This document shows, piece by piece, positions 33,253 through 45,065 of a DNA stretch of 64,000 nucleotides. The notes under the pieces were generated by a model that was not told where the DNA came from, did not search any database, and was given only the letters and a program-made list of their open reading frames with translations. Within the stretch, counting starts at the first letter, position 1; each line of letters begins with the position of its first letter. A program made the position numbers and the translations under genes. This stretch comes from Hymenopus coronatus (lineage: Eukaryota; Arthropoda; Insecta; Mantodea; Hymenopodidae): NCBI GenBank assembly GCA_030762935.1, contig CM060896.1, positions 15,861,527 to 15,925,526 of the forward strand, given 5' to 3'.

Positions 33253-33556
33253 TCTGATGTGTTCCATTCACGTGAGTTTCTCTAGATCTCTATAACAAAT
33301 TGTTGTTAAAAAGCTTATGCTTCTATTTACTTCATGCTAATCAAGAAAAAATCAGCAGAAATTGTCCTATTACTTGTTTCCTTGTAAGTAGAAGAGAAAT
33401 AAGGAAGTACCATAAGTTAAAGTGATAGTCAAAAACTAGTTGCTATGTGAGTAAAGTTCTTTTATTTCTATGGACAAATTCCTGTACGAGAAAAGTAAGT
33501 TTTTCAAAGCTGAAACCAAAAACAAGGAATATCTAAAAAACGATCAACTCGACGAA

Positions 33557-33619
<63 letters not shown>

Positions 33620-34143
33620 GTGAGCTTTAACGTGCTCTAAATTTTTTGTGTGTAAGTTTTTGTCCACCTCTTACGGTTTAGCAGTTACGCAAAATTCCGT
33701 GAAATTCATCCAGAATAAAGTAGTCTTCACAGGCTATTGCTAGAAAATTCAAGATAAATATTTAATTTGTAAATATATTTTATATACGACATTTTAATTA
33801 AAATCGTTAGAGCCATTTTTAAGGAAATCAAAAATTTCGAAAAAAGTTACATATAAAGGGTAGTTGGGGATGGGGGGATTTTTTTGAAAATCTTCCTGTC
33901 GCATCCTTGGAAGATACCGAACTTAAATACCAAGTTTGGTATTTAATGGCCTTTTCGTTTTTGAGCTATGCTTCCACAGACAGAACAGACGGACACACAC
34001 ACGCTGACCTTTTTTTGAAAATCCCTTTTTGGATTCAGGGGGTCCTAAATTATGTATTTCCAGTGAAATCTCGGTATGGAATTTTTGGGTGCATTACAAT
34101 ACCTCTCTATAGACTATGTACATAGTACGTGTAGAGAAAGTAA
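33253..34143 (+). mobile_element. H-A repeat, full length, with (AT)n
   Basis: Head TCTGATGTGTTCC and tail GTGTAGAGAAAGTA. An AT dinucleotide run (33568-33615) has grown at the ATGTATATGAC segment. Confidence 0.9.
33566..33615. repeat. (AT)n microsatellite
   Basis: About 25 AT units inside an H copy, expanded from the natural TATATA of that segment. Confidence 0.95.
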
Positions 34144-34145
34144 AA

Positions 34146-34582
34146 ATGTATATCTTTAATTGCTTGGGAATAGCTCCTGAATTCCTTTTCGTTTTGTATA
34201 ACCGTAAGCGTTAGTACAATTTTCTACACAAAAAAATGAAGATCTCGTTTCTATAGTTTTTTTGTAGAACTAGCTATATCAGAGATATTTTCTGTTGTTG
34301 GTTTCAATTTTAAAATACATACCTTTTTCCCAAACTGAAAATCCTAATACATTTCACTTCCACCCCCCCCCCCCTCCTGGTCATGACAATCGCATAGTAA
34401 CAGTTTTAAAACATGTGACTGTCGGTTTAGCCTGGCATATTCTCTAATTTCCCTTCTACTTATAAGGGACTAGTAACAAGACCGTTTCTGGTATTGTCTA
34501 TTTTAATTAGTATTATGTAGATAAAAGAATCAGGAATAGCTTGTTTGCAGAACAGATAGACATACGAATGGAACCTATAAAA
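34146..34582 (-). mobile_element. H-B head half, diverged
   Basis: AATGTATATCTTTAATTGC to CATACGAATGGAACC. A 13-base C run at about 34362-34374 lies in it. Confidence 0.65.
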
Positions 34583-34639
34583 TACTTTAATATCGATTTG
34601 TTTCAAAAGTTAACTGTTAAATTAAAGTTAGCAAATCAT

Positions 34640-35219
34640 ACTTTTTTTAATTGTTTATTTTGCTATACCTTACAATGAAAATTATAAATATACATCACTT
34701 TGGTGATGTATACATTTAACTGGTTACAAAAACTATATTCTATTTGCAGTTAGTAAATTTAGATCAATCGAAAAAGTTTTTACGCATCTTATAACATTTT
34801 GCAGAGTAAGTATTTCAGACGAGCTTTTGGCATGCTCTGTTTTCATATAAATTAAATACTCCGTTAGGTTCACGTATTCCTAATGTTGCAATATATAGTA
34901 CATTGTATTTGTTATTAACCACAATGTAAACTTATGTCTTGAAGTCTGAGTTAAAAACAAATCTGGTCGAAGAAGAATATTTCGAGTGTTTTAACCGTAG
35001 TTTCCTCAGGGAATCCATAAAGTGGATCTTAATTTCTTGTATAGCAGGACATTCATACAACCTATGTTTAACTGTTTCTCCCCCGTTGCATTTCGGGCAC
35101 TTACTAGAAGCAGTGAGATGAATTTGATGTAATCTACTACTAGTGGGCAGAATATCATGGACAACTTGAAACCATTAGGATCTGATTCTAGCTAGAAGAT
35201 GTTTCAAGGAGATATTGTG
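34640..35219 (-). pseudogene. LINE 3'-end remnant with zinc-knuckle C-terminus
   Basis: The minus strand from about 35165 encodes VHDILPTSSRLHQIHL and then CPKCNGGETVKHRLYECP, the Cys-Cys-His-Cys pattern found at the C-terminus of many non-LTR retrotransposon polyproteins. The frame is open to a stop at 34932-34934. Upstream it is interrupted by a stop (LARIRS, then TAA). A roughly 290-bp AT-rich 3' UTR ends at an A-run (T at 34642-34648). RT core and endonuclease are absent. Confidence 0.65.
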
Positions 35220-35235
35220 AAATAAATACGAAAAA

Positions 35236-36079
35236 TCTGATGTGTACCATTCACATGACTTTCTCTATATCTCTGCAATAAATTATTCTTAAAAAGCTTA
35301 TACTACTAATTACTTCCTGCTAATCAGAAAAAAAAATTAGCAGAAATAGTCTTATTACGTGATTCCTTGTAAGTAGAACCGAAATAAGGGAGTACCATAG
35401 GTAAAAGTGAAGTCAAAAGCTGGTTGCTATGTCACTGAAGTTCCTTTGTATGGACAGCAGTTGACAACTGCCTGTATGAGAAAAGTATGTTTTTCATAGC
35501 AGAAACCAAAAACAAGGAATGCCTCAAAAACGACGAACTCCATGAAAAAATGTACATAACATAAATTGTGTGTTTTAACGTGCTCTATATTTTTTGTGTG
35601 TTAAGTTTTTGTCCATCTCTTACGGTTTAGCAGTTATTCAAAATTCAGTAAAATTCATCCAGAATAAACTACTCTTCAGAGGCTATTCCCAGAAAATTCA
35701 AGATATACATTTTATTTGTCAGATAAATAGCTTTAATACACTAAATTTTAATCAAAATCGTTAGAGCCATTTTTGAGAAAATCAAAATTTACGAAAAAAG
35801 TTCCATGTAAAGGGTAGTTGAAGATGGGGGGATTTTCTCAAAATCTTCGTGTCGCATCCCTGGAAGATACTAAACTTAAATACAAAGTTTGGTAGTTTAC
35901 TGACTTTTCGTTTTTGAGTTATCATGTTCACAGACACACGGACCTTTTTCTGAAAATACTTCTTTTTGATACAGGGGACCCTAAAACACATATTTCCGGT
36001 GAAATCTCGGTATCGAATTTTTTGGTGAAGTGCAATACCTTCTCTATACACTATGTTCATAGTGCGTATAGAGAAAGTA
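35236..36079 (+). mobile_element. H-A repeat, full length (844 bp)
   Basis: Head TCTGATGTGTACC and tail GTATAGAGAAAGTA. The simple-repeat tract is minimal. One of the cleanest plus-strand copies. Confidence 0.9.
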
Positions 36080-36081
36080 AA

Positions 36082-36850
36082 TATGAATGTCCGGAGGCAA
36101 AACCATTATTCTCATTTCAGATGCATTACAGTAAAGCATGGGCGTATGATAGATTGTCTTGGATGTACAGCATTGTTCTGCAGGTAGATAACTTCTTTCT
36201 TGAATATAAAGGCGCGTGTAATTTAAAGCTAGAGGTATTCTTATACTGGGAGAGTCCGGGATCAATTCTCGGCAGTGTAAACAATTCTGCAATAAATGCA
36301 TTTCTATAAATGTCTATATCAAGTGGAGGATACAATACGCGTTTTTGTTGAAGAGTAGAAAAGTCATGGGAATGCACGTAAGTCCCTCAAAGTCAGTTTC
36401 AAACGGGAACGCGAGAGTAAACTTCCCCTAGCAACAAGATTTAAAACGCATTTGACATAATCCGGCCGTCCCAAGCCGTTGGCGCTTGGCAGTTCATTTA
36501 ACGCGTAACCAAATCACATTTTAATCCGGTTAGTGTTTACATTTAGCGCTCCAACAAAGCGGCGCTGATGCTCAATTCTCACCCAGTATGTACTTTATTA
36601 AATTATTTAATTTTTGTGAGTGCCATCACGCGGTGAAACACTGCTACAGTGCTAAAGCGTCTTGGAAAAAAAAATAAAACTGTTTCTTCCTCTGTTTTCT
36701 TGTTTGCAACGTAATAATCTCGTTGGCTTGGACAAAATGTGAACATGCGTGTCATTTCTGGCTGGACACAAAACCGTGCTCTCATATAAGATAAAGCAAA
36801 ACAATAGGCAATCGCAACAGAGGTCTCGGCTGTGATTTCCGATTGGGGCG
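36082..36850. other. Unassigned DNA
   Basis: Overlapping frames of 83-85 codons occur on the minus strand without a recognisable domain. No repeat found. Confidence 0.3.
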
Positions 36851-36855
36851 GCGAA

Positions 36856-37505
36856 TTTTTTTGTTTTTTTTTTTAATTATTTATTTTGACCGACCAGCTA
36901 AAAGATATACAGGCCATTTATAATAATTTAACATAAAATAACAAGTAAATAACATTGATATGGGTCATATGAGACTATAAACATATGTATATTGTCTGAA
37001 AACTATAGAGGTTAAAAGAAATTACAATGGCTATGATGAAGTTAATACAAGCTTAGAAATACAAATTTCAGGTAAACTCAAAAAGTAAAATAATATTAAC
37101 AAGTTTGTAAACTAGGAGTTGAAAAATGAATCTGTATTATTAGCAACATTAATATGAAGAAAGAAGGTATAATTAGGTTGAAAGACTCTTGTTCAATTTC
37201 GTTGTCCGTGGAGGTAACTTTCTCTTCAGGTTTGGCTTCTTTCTCCCAGAGCTCGTGAAACGCTAGGTACCTTAGAGTAGAAGATCCTTGAGAGAGATCT
37301 GTTTGATGGACAGAATGCAGTTTAATGTTTCTGATGGACCAATGACAATTAGTTATAACTCAAAGAAACTTATTTTGAATAACCTGAAGTTTATGAATAT
37401 GTGTTTTCTTAAATGAACCCCAAGCGTGAGGAGAGGTCGAACCACAGATTTGAATTTTTCTTTAACCAGAATAATTTTCACCCTGGATCCCACAGGATCT
37501 GGGAG
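36856..37505 (-). pseudogene. Jockey-like LINE 3' remnant
   Basis: The minus strand encodes KEKFKSVVRPLLTLG and, after a frame change, KLQVIQNKFL, ITNCHWSIRNIKLH and LRYLAFHELWEKEA. These match the conserved region after the RT domain in Jockey/CR1-type elements (RP-LTYG, LQ-IQNK-LR). There is one stop inside (after NKFL). The 3' UTR ends in a T-run on + (36856-36874), the poly(A) tail. The 5' part is missing. Confidence 0.7.
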
Positions 37506-37534
37506 CATAAATGTAAATGAACATAAGCTTAAAC

Positions 37535-37570
37535 ATTCTAATGTTACATTCACATATATTTCTCTATCAC
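37535..37570 (+). mobile_element. H head fragment
   Basis: TCTAATGTTACATTCACATAT then TTTCTC. Only the head hairpin region remains, beside an opposed copy. Confidence 0.55.
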
Positions 37571-37582
37571 TATCATTTATTC

Positions 37583-38172
37583 TTACTTTCTCTACACGTA
37601 CTATGTACATTGTGTATAGAGAAGGTATTGAAATGCACCCAAAAATCGATACCGAGATTTCACCGAAAATACATGTTTTGGGTCTCCATAAATAAAAAAA
37701 AACATTTTTACAAAAAGGCCAGTCTGTGTGTGCGTGCGTGACGCGCGCGCGTCTGTGGACAGCATAACTCAAACCTGAAAATACATGTTTTGGGTCTCCA
37801 TAAATAGAAAAAAAACATTTTTAAAAAAAGGCCAGTCTGTGTGTGTGTGTGTGTGTGTGCGTGACGCGCGCGCGTCTGTGGACAGCATAGCTCAAACCTG
37901 AAAATACATGTTTTGGGTCTCCATAAATAAAAAAAAACATACTTACAAAAAGGTCAGTCTGTGTGTGTGTACGTGCGTGCACGCGCGCGCGTCTGTGGAC
38001 AGCATAGCTCAAACCTGAAAATACCGTCTTGGTCTTTAAGTTTGATATTTTATAAGAATGCCACACAACGATTTTCACGAAAATCCCCCCACACCAAATT
38101 ACCCTTTACATGGAACATTTTCAGAAAATTTTAATTTTCTCAAAAATAGCTCTAACGATTTTGAATAAAATA
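37583..38172 (-). mobile_element. H repeat tail part with internal triplication
   Basis: Tail hairpin at 37585-37625. The segment from the CACCGGAAAT block through the simple-repeat tract to AGCATAGCTCAAACC is present three times. It then continues to AATAGCTCTAACG and stops. Confidence 0.85.
37665..38020. repeat. Three-unit tandem repeat (113 and 122 bp) with CGCG tracts
   Basis: GAAAATACATGTTTTGGG starts at 37665, 37778 and 37900. Each unit holds a GTGTGT run followed by GCGCGCGCG. Confidence 0.9.
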
Positions 38173-38325
38173 TCTTCGTGACTACTTTGGAAGATGTTCA
38201 ATTTAAATATCAAGTTAAGTATTTACCGAACACTTCGTTTTAAAGTTAAGCACGCAAACACAGGGATGTTTCTGCCTATTCCGGGGCCTCAGAACGTGTA
38301 TTTCCAGTAAAATATCGAGTTTTAG
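38173..38325 (+). mobile_element. H tail-side fragment, opposed to the preceding copy
   Basis: ATCTTCGTGACTACTTTGG, ATTTAAATATCAAG, GAACGTGTATTTCCAG in the plus sense. Confidence 0.6.
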
Positions 38326-38329
38326 GTCG

Positions 38330-38555
38330 TATGCTAGGTAAGTGGAAGGAAAACGCACGGATATGTTTGGAGTGACAGGAACCGTTGACACGTTTATGAT
38401 GTCATAATCTTCCACTTGCATTGCCTGAGTCGCTCTGTACCAGGCACTGCCTCAATTATCTCAAACACGTTGTGTAACAAGAGAGCTTCTTCAAGGTTCT
38501 AATGTATCACCTGTTGTTATTTGTGATTGCGAACTAAACTGCCTTTGTAATATAA
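38330..38555. other. Unassigned DNA
   Basis: No feature recognised. Confidence 0.3.
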
Positions 38556-38560
38556 CAAAA

Positions 38561-39362
38561 TCTCATGTGTTACACTCATATGCCTTTCTTTAGCTACTCT
38601 ACAAACTTCTTACGAAAGTTAATTCTACTTTCAACAATATGCTAATCGAGATAAACATTACCAGAATTTTATTAATTAGTTCCTTATAAGTAGAATGGAA
38701 CTAGGCTAAAGTGATAATCAAATGCTTTAAAAGCTCTCGTTATACGATTGTCATTGCTAATCGCCTCTTTGCTCGGCCAGGAGTGGAACATAAAAACGGA
38801 CGCTTCCGTCTGAGACAAGTATAAGTAGCTCACAATTGAAACTAAAAACAATGAATACCTCGAAAACGGTAAGCTCCACGAAAAAAATGTATATCACATA
38901 ACTTGTGTATTTTAACAAGATGTACATTTTTTGTATAGCAAGTTTTTGTCTATCTCTTACGGTTTACTAGTTAAGCCAGATTAAGCAAAATTCATCCTGA
39001 ATAAACAGATCTTTAGAAGCTTTTCCCAGAAAATTATGACTTTATATGTGGGATATTAAGCAAAATCGCTAGAGCCATTTTAAAACAAACAAATTTTTCA
39101 AAAATGTTTCCATGTAAAGGATAGTTGGGAGTGGGGAGTTTTCTTGAAAATCTTCGTATTGCATCCTTGGAAGACACTGTACTTAAATATCAAGTTTTCG
39201 ATGTATGCAGCCCACAAACACACGGACGTTTATCTAAAAATGTTTTTTTTAGATTCAGGGGGTCCTAAAACATGTATTTACGGTGATATCTCGGTATCGA
39301 ATTTTTGAGCGCATTACAATACCTTCTCTATACACTATGTACATAGTACGTGTAGAGAACGC
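38561..39362 (+). mobile_element. H-B repeat, nearly full length
   Basis: Head TCTCATGTGTTACACTCATATG and tail GTACGTGTAGAGAAC. The H-B body is clear (GATTGTCATTGC, GGCCAGGAGTGGAAC). The simple-repeat tract is short. Confidence 0.85.
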
Positions 39363-39371
39363 TACAAATAA

Positions 39372-39402
39372 ATAAAAAAAAAAAAAAAAAAAAAAAAAAA
39401 CT
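39372..39402. repeat. A-run
   Basis: About 26 consecutive A after AATAAATAA. It lies between an H-B tail and the next H head, so it may be an expanded H target site. Confidence 0.9.
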
Positions 39403-39590
39403 GATGAATTCCTGTTCTTTTTCTGTAAACAAATTATTCTAACAAAAGATTATTCTTCTACTCACCTCGAGCTAATCGGGATAAAGAAATAGTCTTATTA
39501 CTCGCTTCCTTTACGTAAAAAGGAAATAGGTGAATGCACTAGGATATCTTAGTGTTGCATCTTTAGAAAATACTACACTTCAAAACCAAA
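39403..39590 (+). mobile_element. H fragment with internal deletion
   Basis: CTGATGAATTCCTGTTC head, then the body to GTGAATGCACTAGG, then GTGTTGCATCTTTAG of the tail half. Confidence 0.6.
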
Positions 39591-39598
39591 TTTGTTTT

Positions 39599-40378
39599 AC
39601 TTTCTCTAGAAGTTCTATATGCATAATATAAAGAGAAGGTATTGCATTCCATTAAACAAATTTGATACCGACATTTCACCGGAAATAAACGTTTTATAGT
39701 CCCCTGTATAAAAAACATTTTGGAAAAAGGTCCGCGCGCGCGTGTGTGTCTGCGTGTGTGTTTTTCCGTGTGTCTGTGAAAGCGATAACTCAAAAATAAA
39801 AGTCGGTAAAATACCAAACTTGGTACTAAAGTATAGTATCATCTAGAGATGCGACACGAAATTTTCAGAAAAATCCCCCCACCCCAAACTACTCTTTACA
39901 TGGAAAATTTCCGAAATGTTTTATTTGCTCAAAAATGTCTCTTTAACATTTCTGATTAAAATACCGTATATTAAAGATATTTACTTGAAAATAAAATATG
40001 TACCTTGTCTTTTCTAGGAATAGCCTCTAAAAACCTCTTTATCCTCGATGATTTTTATTGAATTTTGTAAAACTGATAAACCGTAAGAAATAGACAAAAA
40101 CTTACTATGCAAAAATGTAGATCACGAATAAACACACAATTTATGTCATATACATTTTTTTCGTAAAGTTGATCGTTATCGAGATATTCCTTTATATTTG
40201 TTTCAGCTTTAATAAACTTATTCTTTTCTTATATAGGTATTTGTCAACTCTGTCAATACAAACAAAGGAACTAGAGTCACATGGCAACCAGCTTTTGACT
40301 ATCACTTTAACCTATGGAACTCCCTTATTTCGCTTCTCCTTACAAGGAAGCAAGTAATAAGACTATTTCTGCTATTTT
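39599..40378 (-). mobile_element. H-A repeat with head replaced by the next copy
   Basis: Tail, GCGCGCGCGTGTGTG tract (39732-39750) and body are present up to AATAAGACTATTTCTGC, where another H tail begins. Confidence 0.85.
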
Positions 40379-40379
40379 T

Positions 40380-40518
40380 ACTTTCTCCATACCCACTATG
40401 TACATAGTGTATAGAGAAAGTATTGCACTCCACCAAAAATTTTGATACCGAGATTTCACCGGAAATATATGTTTTAGGGTCCCCAATATCCAAAAAAAGC
40501 ATTTTCACAAAAAGGGCC

Positions 40519-40585
<67 letters not shown>

Positions 40586-41289
40586 ACTGTGAGCACGATA
40601 ACTCAAAAACGAAAAGTCGGTAAAATACCAAACTTGGTATTTAAGTTTAGTATCTTCCAGGGATGCGACACGAAGATTTTGAGAAAAATCCCCCCAACCC
40701 CAACTACCCTTTACATGGAACTTTTTTCGAAATTTTTGATTTTCTCAAAAATGGCTCTAACGATTTTGATTAAACTTTCGTATATTAAACATATTTACCT
40801 AACAAATAAAATTTATATCTTGAATTTTCTGGGAATAGCCTCTGAAGAGTAGTTTATTCTGAATGAATTTTACTAAATTTTGAATAACTGCTAAACCGTA
40901 AGAGATGGACAAAAACTTACTGCACAAAAAATGTAGAGCACATTAAAACACACAATTTATGTTATATACTTTTTTTCGTGGAGTTCGTCGTTTTTGAGAC
41001 ATTCCTTATTTTTGGTTTCTGCTATGAAAAACGTATACGTTTCTCATACAGGAACTTGTCAACTCCTATCAATATAGACAAAGGAACTTCATTGACATAG
41101 CGACCAGCTTTTGACTATCACTTTAACCTACAATTGTCCCTTATTTCGCTTCTACTTACAAGGAAGCGAGTAATTAGACTATTTCTGCTATTTTTTTCTG
41201 ATTAGCATAAAGTAAATAGAAGTATAAGTTTTTTAAGAATAATTTGTTGCAGGGATATGGAGAAAGTAATGTGAATGGTACACATCAGA
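40380..41289 (-). mobile_element. H-A repeat, full length, long GT tract
   Basis: Tail at 40380, GT run of about 62 bp (40521-40582), head ends at 41289. Length 910 bp because of the GT run. Confidence 0.9.
40521..40582. repeat. (GT)n microsatellite
   Basis: About 31 GT units, the longest in the window inside an H copy. Confidence 0.95.
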
Positions 41290-41291
41290 TT

Positions 41292-41818
41292 TTTTTTCTC
41301 TTTTAGCAAGAAGATATTAGAACCATAAGCATTTTATTCAGGTGACCTTTAAAATATACATATAGGTGAAACCTCGGTATCGGAATGTGGGTACAGGACA
41401 ATCCTTCTCAATGTAGTAGTGACAATATGAGTGCAGAAGAATTTTGAGGTGTCGAGTATCTGGTGTATAGGAAGTTTGTCCCTTAATGTGTGGCACAAAG
41501 GCAGTAGAAGTTAACGCTGAGTGGGGAGGGTTGAAGGTGATTGCTGAATGTAATTCATTACCCAGCCTTGTTCCCTGAGGTAGCGCACACATAAACACGA
41601 ATTTGTTTCACTAAATTCCCAGAGGCCAGGACCCTGTCTGCTCACAAGTGATGTTAACTTCACGTCTATCTACATAACTTTACCTTTACCACAGATGCTC
41701 AAAGTGAATGTAAAAATCTCATATGCTAATATCGCATTTATAAACACTTCTGTATTTCTAGCATTGGTACACCTTTTGCTCAATATGTAATAAACTATAA
41801 ACGACAATACATAACAAA
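41292..41818. other. Unassigned DNA
   Basis: Near 41340-41400 there is a weak H-tail trace (TAGGTGAAACCTCGGTATCGG). The rest shows no repeat or gene. Confidence 0.35.
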
Positions 41819-41821
41819 AAA

Positions 41822-42706
41822 TCTGATGTGTACCATTCACATGACTTTCTCTATATCCCTGCAACACATTATTCTTAAAAAGCTTATACTTCTATATACT
41901 TCATGCTAATCAGTAAAACATTAGCACAAATAGCCATATTACTTGCTTCCTTGTAAGTAGAGGTGAAATAAGGGAGTACCATAGGTTAAAGTGATAATCA
42001 AAAGCAAGTTGCTATGTCACTGAAGTTCCTTTGTTTGTATGGACAGCAGTTGACAAATTCCTGAATGAGAAATGTATAAGTTATTCATAGCAGAAACCAA
42101 AAATTAGGAATGTCTCAAAAACGACGAACTCCACGAAAAAAAAAATATATATATATAACATAAATATTGAGTTTTAAATTGCTCTACATTTTTTGTGTAG
42201 TAAATTTTTGTCCATCTCTTACGGTTTAGCAGTTATTCAAAATTCAGTAAAATTCATCCAGAATAAACTACAGGGGCTATTCCCAGAAAATTCAGGATGT
42301 ACATTTTATTTGTCAGTAAATGTCTTTAACATACGAGATTTTAATCAAAATCGTTAGAGCCATTTTTGAGAAACTCAAAATTTTCGAAAAAAGTTGGGGG
42401 TAGTAAGGGGGGTAAGGGGTAGTTAGGGGTGGGGGGATTTTTCTCAAAATCTTCGTGTCACATACCTGGAAGATACTAAACTTAAATACCAAGTTTTGTA
42501 TTTTACCTACTTTTCGTTTTTGAGTTATCGTGTTCACAGACACACGGACACACACACACACACACGGACCTTTTTCCGAAAATGCTTTTTTTTAGATAAA
42601 GGTTACCCTAAAACATATATTTCCGGTGAAATCTCGGTATCGAAATTTTTGGTGGCGTGCAATACATTATCTATACACTATGTACATAGTGCATATAGAG
42701 AAAGTA
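41822..42706 (+). mobile_element. H-A repeat, full length, first of second tandem cluster
   Basis: Head TCTGATGTGTACC and tail GCATATAGAGAAAGTA. Followed after four A by the head of an H-B copy. Confidence 0.9.
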
Positions 42707-42710
42707 AAAA

Positions 42711-42953
42711 TCTGATGTGTTACACTCACATGACTTTCTCTAGCTGTTCTACAAACTGCTTACATAAGATTATTCTTCTTTCTGCACCTTGCTAATCGAG
42801 ATAATCATTAGCAATGTACTAATTATTTAGTTCCTTATAAGTAGTAATTAAATCAGGGAATACACTAGGCTAAACCGACAGTCAAATGTTTTAAAAGCTG
42901 TCGTTATGCGATTGTCATTGCAGATGGCGTCTTTACTTGGTCAGGACTAGAAC
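42711..42953 (+). mobile_element. H-B head fragment in tandem cluster
   Basis: TCTGATGTGTTACACTCACATG to TTACTTGGTCAGGACTAG. Cut by the next head. Confidence 0.85.
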
Positions 42954-42960
42954 AAAAAAA

Positions 42961-44091
42961 TCTGACGTGTTCCATTCACATGAGTTTCTCTACATCCCTG
43001 CAACAAATTGTTAAAAAGCTTATGCTTTTATTTACTTCATGCTAATTGAGAAAAGCTCGCCTGGGTAGTGTGATAGTAGCGTGTCTGCCTTATATGCAAC
43101 AGGTCGTGAGTTCGAATCTTGCTTAAAGCGAATTACCCGGATAACGTTTTTTCCGGGGTTCTCCTTTATCCTGAGAAGACGAATGTCGAGTAACTTTAAG
43201 TTTCATGGACACAGAGATAATTTGAGGATCATTTCACCAATTTCATTCATCGTCCGATATGACCAACCAGGTTAAAGTACATTAACCCACAAAACAAAAC
43301 AAAAAACAATCAAACAAACAAATATATATATATAGTCTTATTACTTGCCTCCTTGTAAGTAGAAGCGAAATAAGGGAGTACCATAGGTTAAAGTGATAGT
43401 CAAAAGCTGGTAGCTATGTGACTGAAGTTCCTTTGTATGGGAAGGACTTGACAAATTCCTGTATGAGAAAAGCTGAAATCAATATCAAGAGATACCTCGA
43501 AAACGGCCAGCTCCACGAAAAAAAAAAAAAAAAAAAATGTATATGACATGAATTGTGTGATTTATCGTGATCTACGTCTTTTGTGTACTAACTTTTTCTC
43601 TATCTCTTCGGTTTATCAGTTATGCAAAATTCAATAAAAAATCATCCAGAATAAAGAGGTCTTTAGACGTTATTCCCAGAAAATTCAAAATATGCATTTT
43701 ATAAGACATGTAAATATCTTAATTATAAAAGATTTTAATCAAAATCGTTACCACCATTTTTAAGAAAATCAAAATTTTCGAAAATGTTTCCATGTAAAGC
43801 GTAGTTTGGGGTGGGGGGATTTTCTTGAAAACATTCGTGTCAGATCCTTGCAAAATAGCAAACCTAAATACTAAGTTTAGTATTTAACTGTCTTTTCATT
43901 TTTGATCTATGCTGTCCGGAGACACACAGATACAAACACACACAGACCTTTTTCTGAAAATGCTTTTTTTTTAATTCTGGGGATCCTAAAACATGTATTT
44001 CCGGTGAACTCTCGGTATGGAATTATTGGGTGCAGTACAATACCTTCTCTTTCCACTATGTACATTGTACATACGGGGCTAGAGAAAGTAA
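42961..44091 (+). mobile_element. H-A/B mosaic repeat with S2 inserted
   Basis: Head TCTGACGTGTTCC. S2 interrupts at 43055-43335. An A-run at 43519-43536. The tail is CATACGGGGCTAGAGAAAGTA, the H-B-type arm on an otherwise H-A-like body. Confidence 0.85.
43055..43335 (+). mobile_element. S2 SINE, plus strand, full length
   Basis: Head GCTCGCCTGGGTAGTG, B-box-like GAGTTCGAATC (43109-43119), body with CATCGTCCGATATGACC, then an A-rich tail (CAAAACAAAAC) running into (AT)n. Confidence 0.85.
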
Positions 44092-44094
44092 AAA

Positions 44095-44366
44095 TCTGAC
44101 GTGTTACACTCATATGACTTTCTCTAGCTGTTCTACAAACTTCTTACATAAGATTCTTCTTCTTTCTGCACCTGTTAATCGAGATAATCATCAGCAGAAT
44201 GTTCCTATTATTTAGTTCCTTATAAGTAGGAACGAAATAAGGGAATACACAGGCTAAACCGATAGTCAAATGTTTTAAAAGCTGTCGTTGTGTGATTGTC
44301 ATTGCAAATCGCGTCTTTGCTTGGCCAGGATTAGAACAAAAGAAAAACGGACACTTCCTGTCTGAG
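44095..44366 (+). mobile_element. H-B head fragment in tandem cluster
   Basis: TCTGACGTGTTACACTCATATG to ACACTTCCTGTCTGAGA. Cut by the next head. Confidence 0.8.
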
Positions 44367-44951
44367 ATATGTTCCATTCACATGTGTTTCTCTACATCTC
44401 TGCAACAAATTATTGTTAAAAAAAAGCTTAAACTTTTATTTACTTCATGTGAATCAAGAGAAAATTAACAGATTTATTCTTATTTCATGCTTCCTTGTAA
44501 GCAGAAGTGAAATAAGGGAGTAGCATAAGTTAAAGTGATAGTCAAAAGCTGGTTGCTATGTGACTGAAGTGAAAGAAGAAGTATATGAAATAAATTGTGT
44601 GTTTTATCGTGATGTACGTCTTTTGTGCAGTAAGTTTTTTTTCTATCTCTTCGGTTTACCAGTTATGCAAAATTCAATAAAAAAATCGTCCAGAATATAG
44701 AGGTCTTTAGACGCTATTCCCAGAAAATTCAAGGTATTCATTTTATTTTGCATGCAAATATTTTAAATATAAGAAAATGTAATCAAAATTGTTACAGCCA
44801 TTCTTGAGAAAATCAAATTTTCCCCCCACGTAAATGGTAGTTTGTAGTGGGGGGATTTTCTTGAAAATCTTCGTGTCGCATCCTTGGAAGATACCAAACT
44901 AAAATACCAAGTTTGATATCTAAATCTATTTTCGTTTCTGAGCTATGCTGT

Positions 44952-44997
<46 letters not shown>

Positions 44998-45062
44998 ACA
45001 CACACAAACAGACCTTTTCCAAAAATTCTTTGTTTGGATTCAGGGGGACCCAAAGCATGCAT
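44367..45062 (+). mobile_element. H-A/B repeat with internal deletion, tail hairpin missing
   Basis: TATGTTCCATTCACATGTG head. About 140 bp deleted after TGACTGAAGTG. CA run 44952-45006. It stops at GGACCCAAAGCATGCATG and is joined to an opposed fragment. Confidence 0.75.
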
Positions 45063-45065
45063 GGA

